From Bacteroidales bacterium (lineage in GTDB: Bacteria; Bacteroidota; Bacteroidia; Bacteroidales; ML635J-15), in contig SLSH01000054.1 of assembly GCA_007130555.1 (NCBI GenBank), positions 1 through 5,664 on the forward strand: 5,664 nucleotides of DNA. Reading direction: 5' to 3'. Made by a program: the position numbers and the translations under genes. Below the pieces are notes generated by a model, which saw only the letters and a list, made by a program, of their open reading frames with translations, was not told where the DNA came from and did no database searches. Position 1 is the stretch's first letter. The number at the start of each line of letters is the position of its first letter. Positions 5,420 through 5,664 of the stretch are shown one piece after another.

Positions 5420-5664
5420 ATAATATTTTATATTTATTAAAAATACAATGATAATAAAAAAAATAGAAAATAATTAATAAAAAAATGCCCCATCAATAAA
5501 ATAGATGATGACATTTTTTATATTCGAAACTTTATATTCCGAATAATAATAATTTTTTCCTTAATTTAACAATACTTATTTATTTAGCCTATTCAATTTA
5601 ATGAAACAGGAAATAAGTCTGTTTTTAGAATTTAAGTTTTAGATAATGCGCTTTGATTATAAAA
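5420..5664. other. AT-rich intergenic region, no supportable gene
   Basis: These 245 bases are dominated by A and T. The part next to 5419 should hold the promoter of the minus-strand lipoprotein gene; TATTTTTA-like and TATAAAATA-like strings occur there, but no clean TAnnTTTG with a -33 partner. A 13-codon frame from ATG 5601 to TAG 5642, and a frame from ATG 5646 (MRFDYK...) running off the right edge, are too short to call. Weak stem-loops are at 5521-5545 (TATTCG/CGAATA) and 5604-5624 (AAACAG/CTGTTT). The clearest structure is the stem-loop at 5480-5519. Confidence 0.5.
5480..5519 (-). terminator. Possible bidirectional intrinsic terminator
   Basis: AAAAAATG (5480-5487) pairs with CATTTTTT (5512-5519). 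After a small internal loop, CATCA (5491-5495) pairs with TGATG (5506-5510), leaving a ten-base loop. The A-run on one side and T-run on the other give the symmetric shape of a bidirectional terminator. On the minus strand the stem ends GATGGGGCATTTTTTT, a good GC-then-T layout, so it may end a minus-strand transcript entering from the right and insulate the lipoprotein gene. The CCC bulge and AT-rich outer stem make it imperfect. Confidence 0.35.

Noticed and set aside
5601..5642. 13-codon frame starting ATG AAA CAG
   Set aside because: It is too short, very AT-rich, has no supporting signal, and overlaps a small stem-loop; not distinguishable from chance.

Overview
The window looks like a piece of an AT-rich Bacteroidota (Bacteroidetes) chromosome. 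Three things point there: a secreted protein ending in the gliding-motility-associated (CHU_C-like, type B) C-terminal domain of the type IX secretion system (T9SS), a PorP/SprF-family outer-membrane protein, and a TPR + beta-propeller + OmpA-like protein with the domain order of PorE. Genes start at ATG, TTG or GTG without clear Shine-Dalgarno sequences, and TAnnTTTG-type -7 promoter motifs are present; both fit this phylum. Genus or species cannot be named from the sequence.

Layout. Bases 1-272 are non-coding or nearly so, clearly richer in G+C than the rest (104 of the first 240 bases by hand count) and packed with inverted repeats; this looks like a dispersed palindromic repeat. Bases 273-1637 (minus) encode a 454-residue secreted PKD/Ig-like protein with a T9SS type B sorting domain. 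A short divergent spacer follows, carrying back-to-back -7-like motifs. Bases 1696-2718 (plus; an upstream TTG at 1672 is possible) encode a PorP/SprF-family protein. Bases 2705-4834 (plus), overlapping it by 14 bases, encode a PorE/OmpA-family peptidoglycan-binding protein. After only 21 bases, a convergent gene at 4856-5419 (minus) encodes a small charged lipoprotein of unknown function. Bases 5420-5664 are very AT-rich, with no supportable gene and one terminator-like stem-loop.

How the genes fit together. In characterised Bacteroidota, type B C-terminal-domain proteins need a cognate SprF-like partner for secretion or surface attachment, and PorE-type proteins tie outer-membrane T9SS components to peptidoglycan. 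The simplest reading is a compact dedicated unit: a cargo or adhesin, its outer-membrane partner and a cell-wall anchor. The parts belong to known families; the unusual points are the small cargo, the divergent arrangement with a very short shared promoter region, the non-ATG starts, and the repeat-rich block immediately downstream of the cargo gene. I see no evidence for a wholly new class of system.
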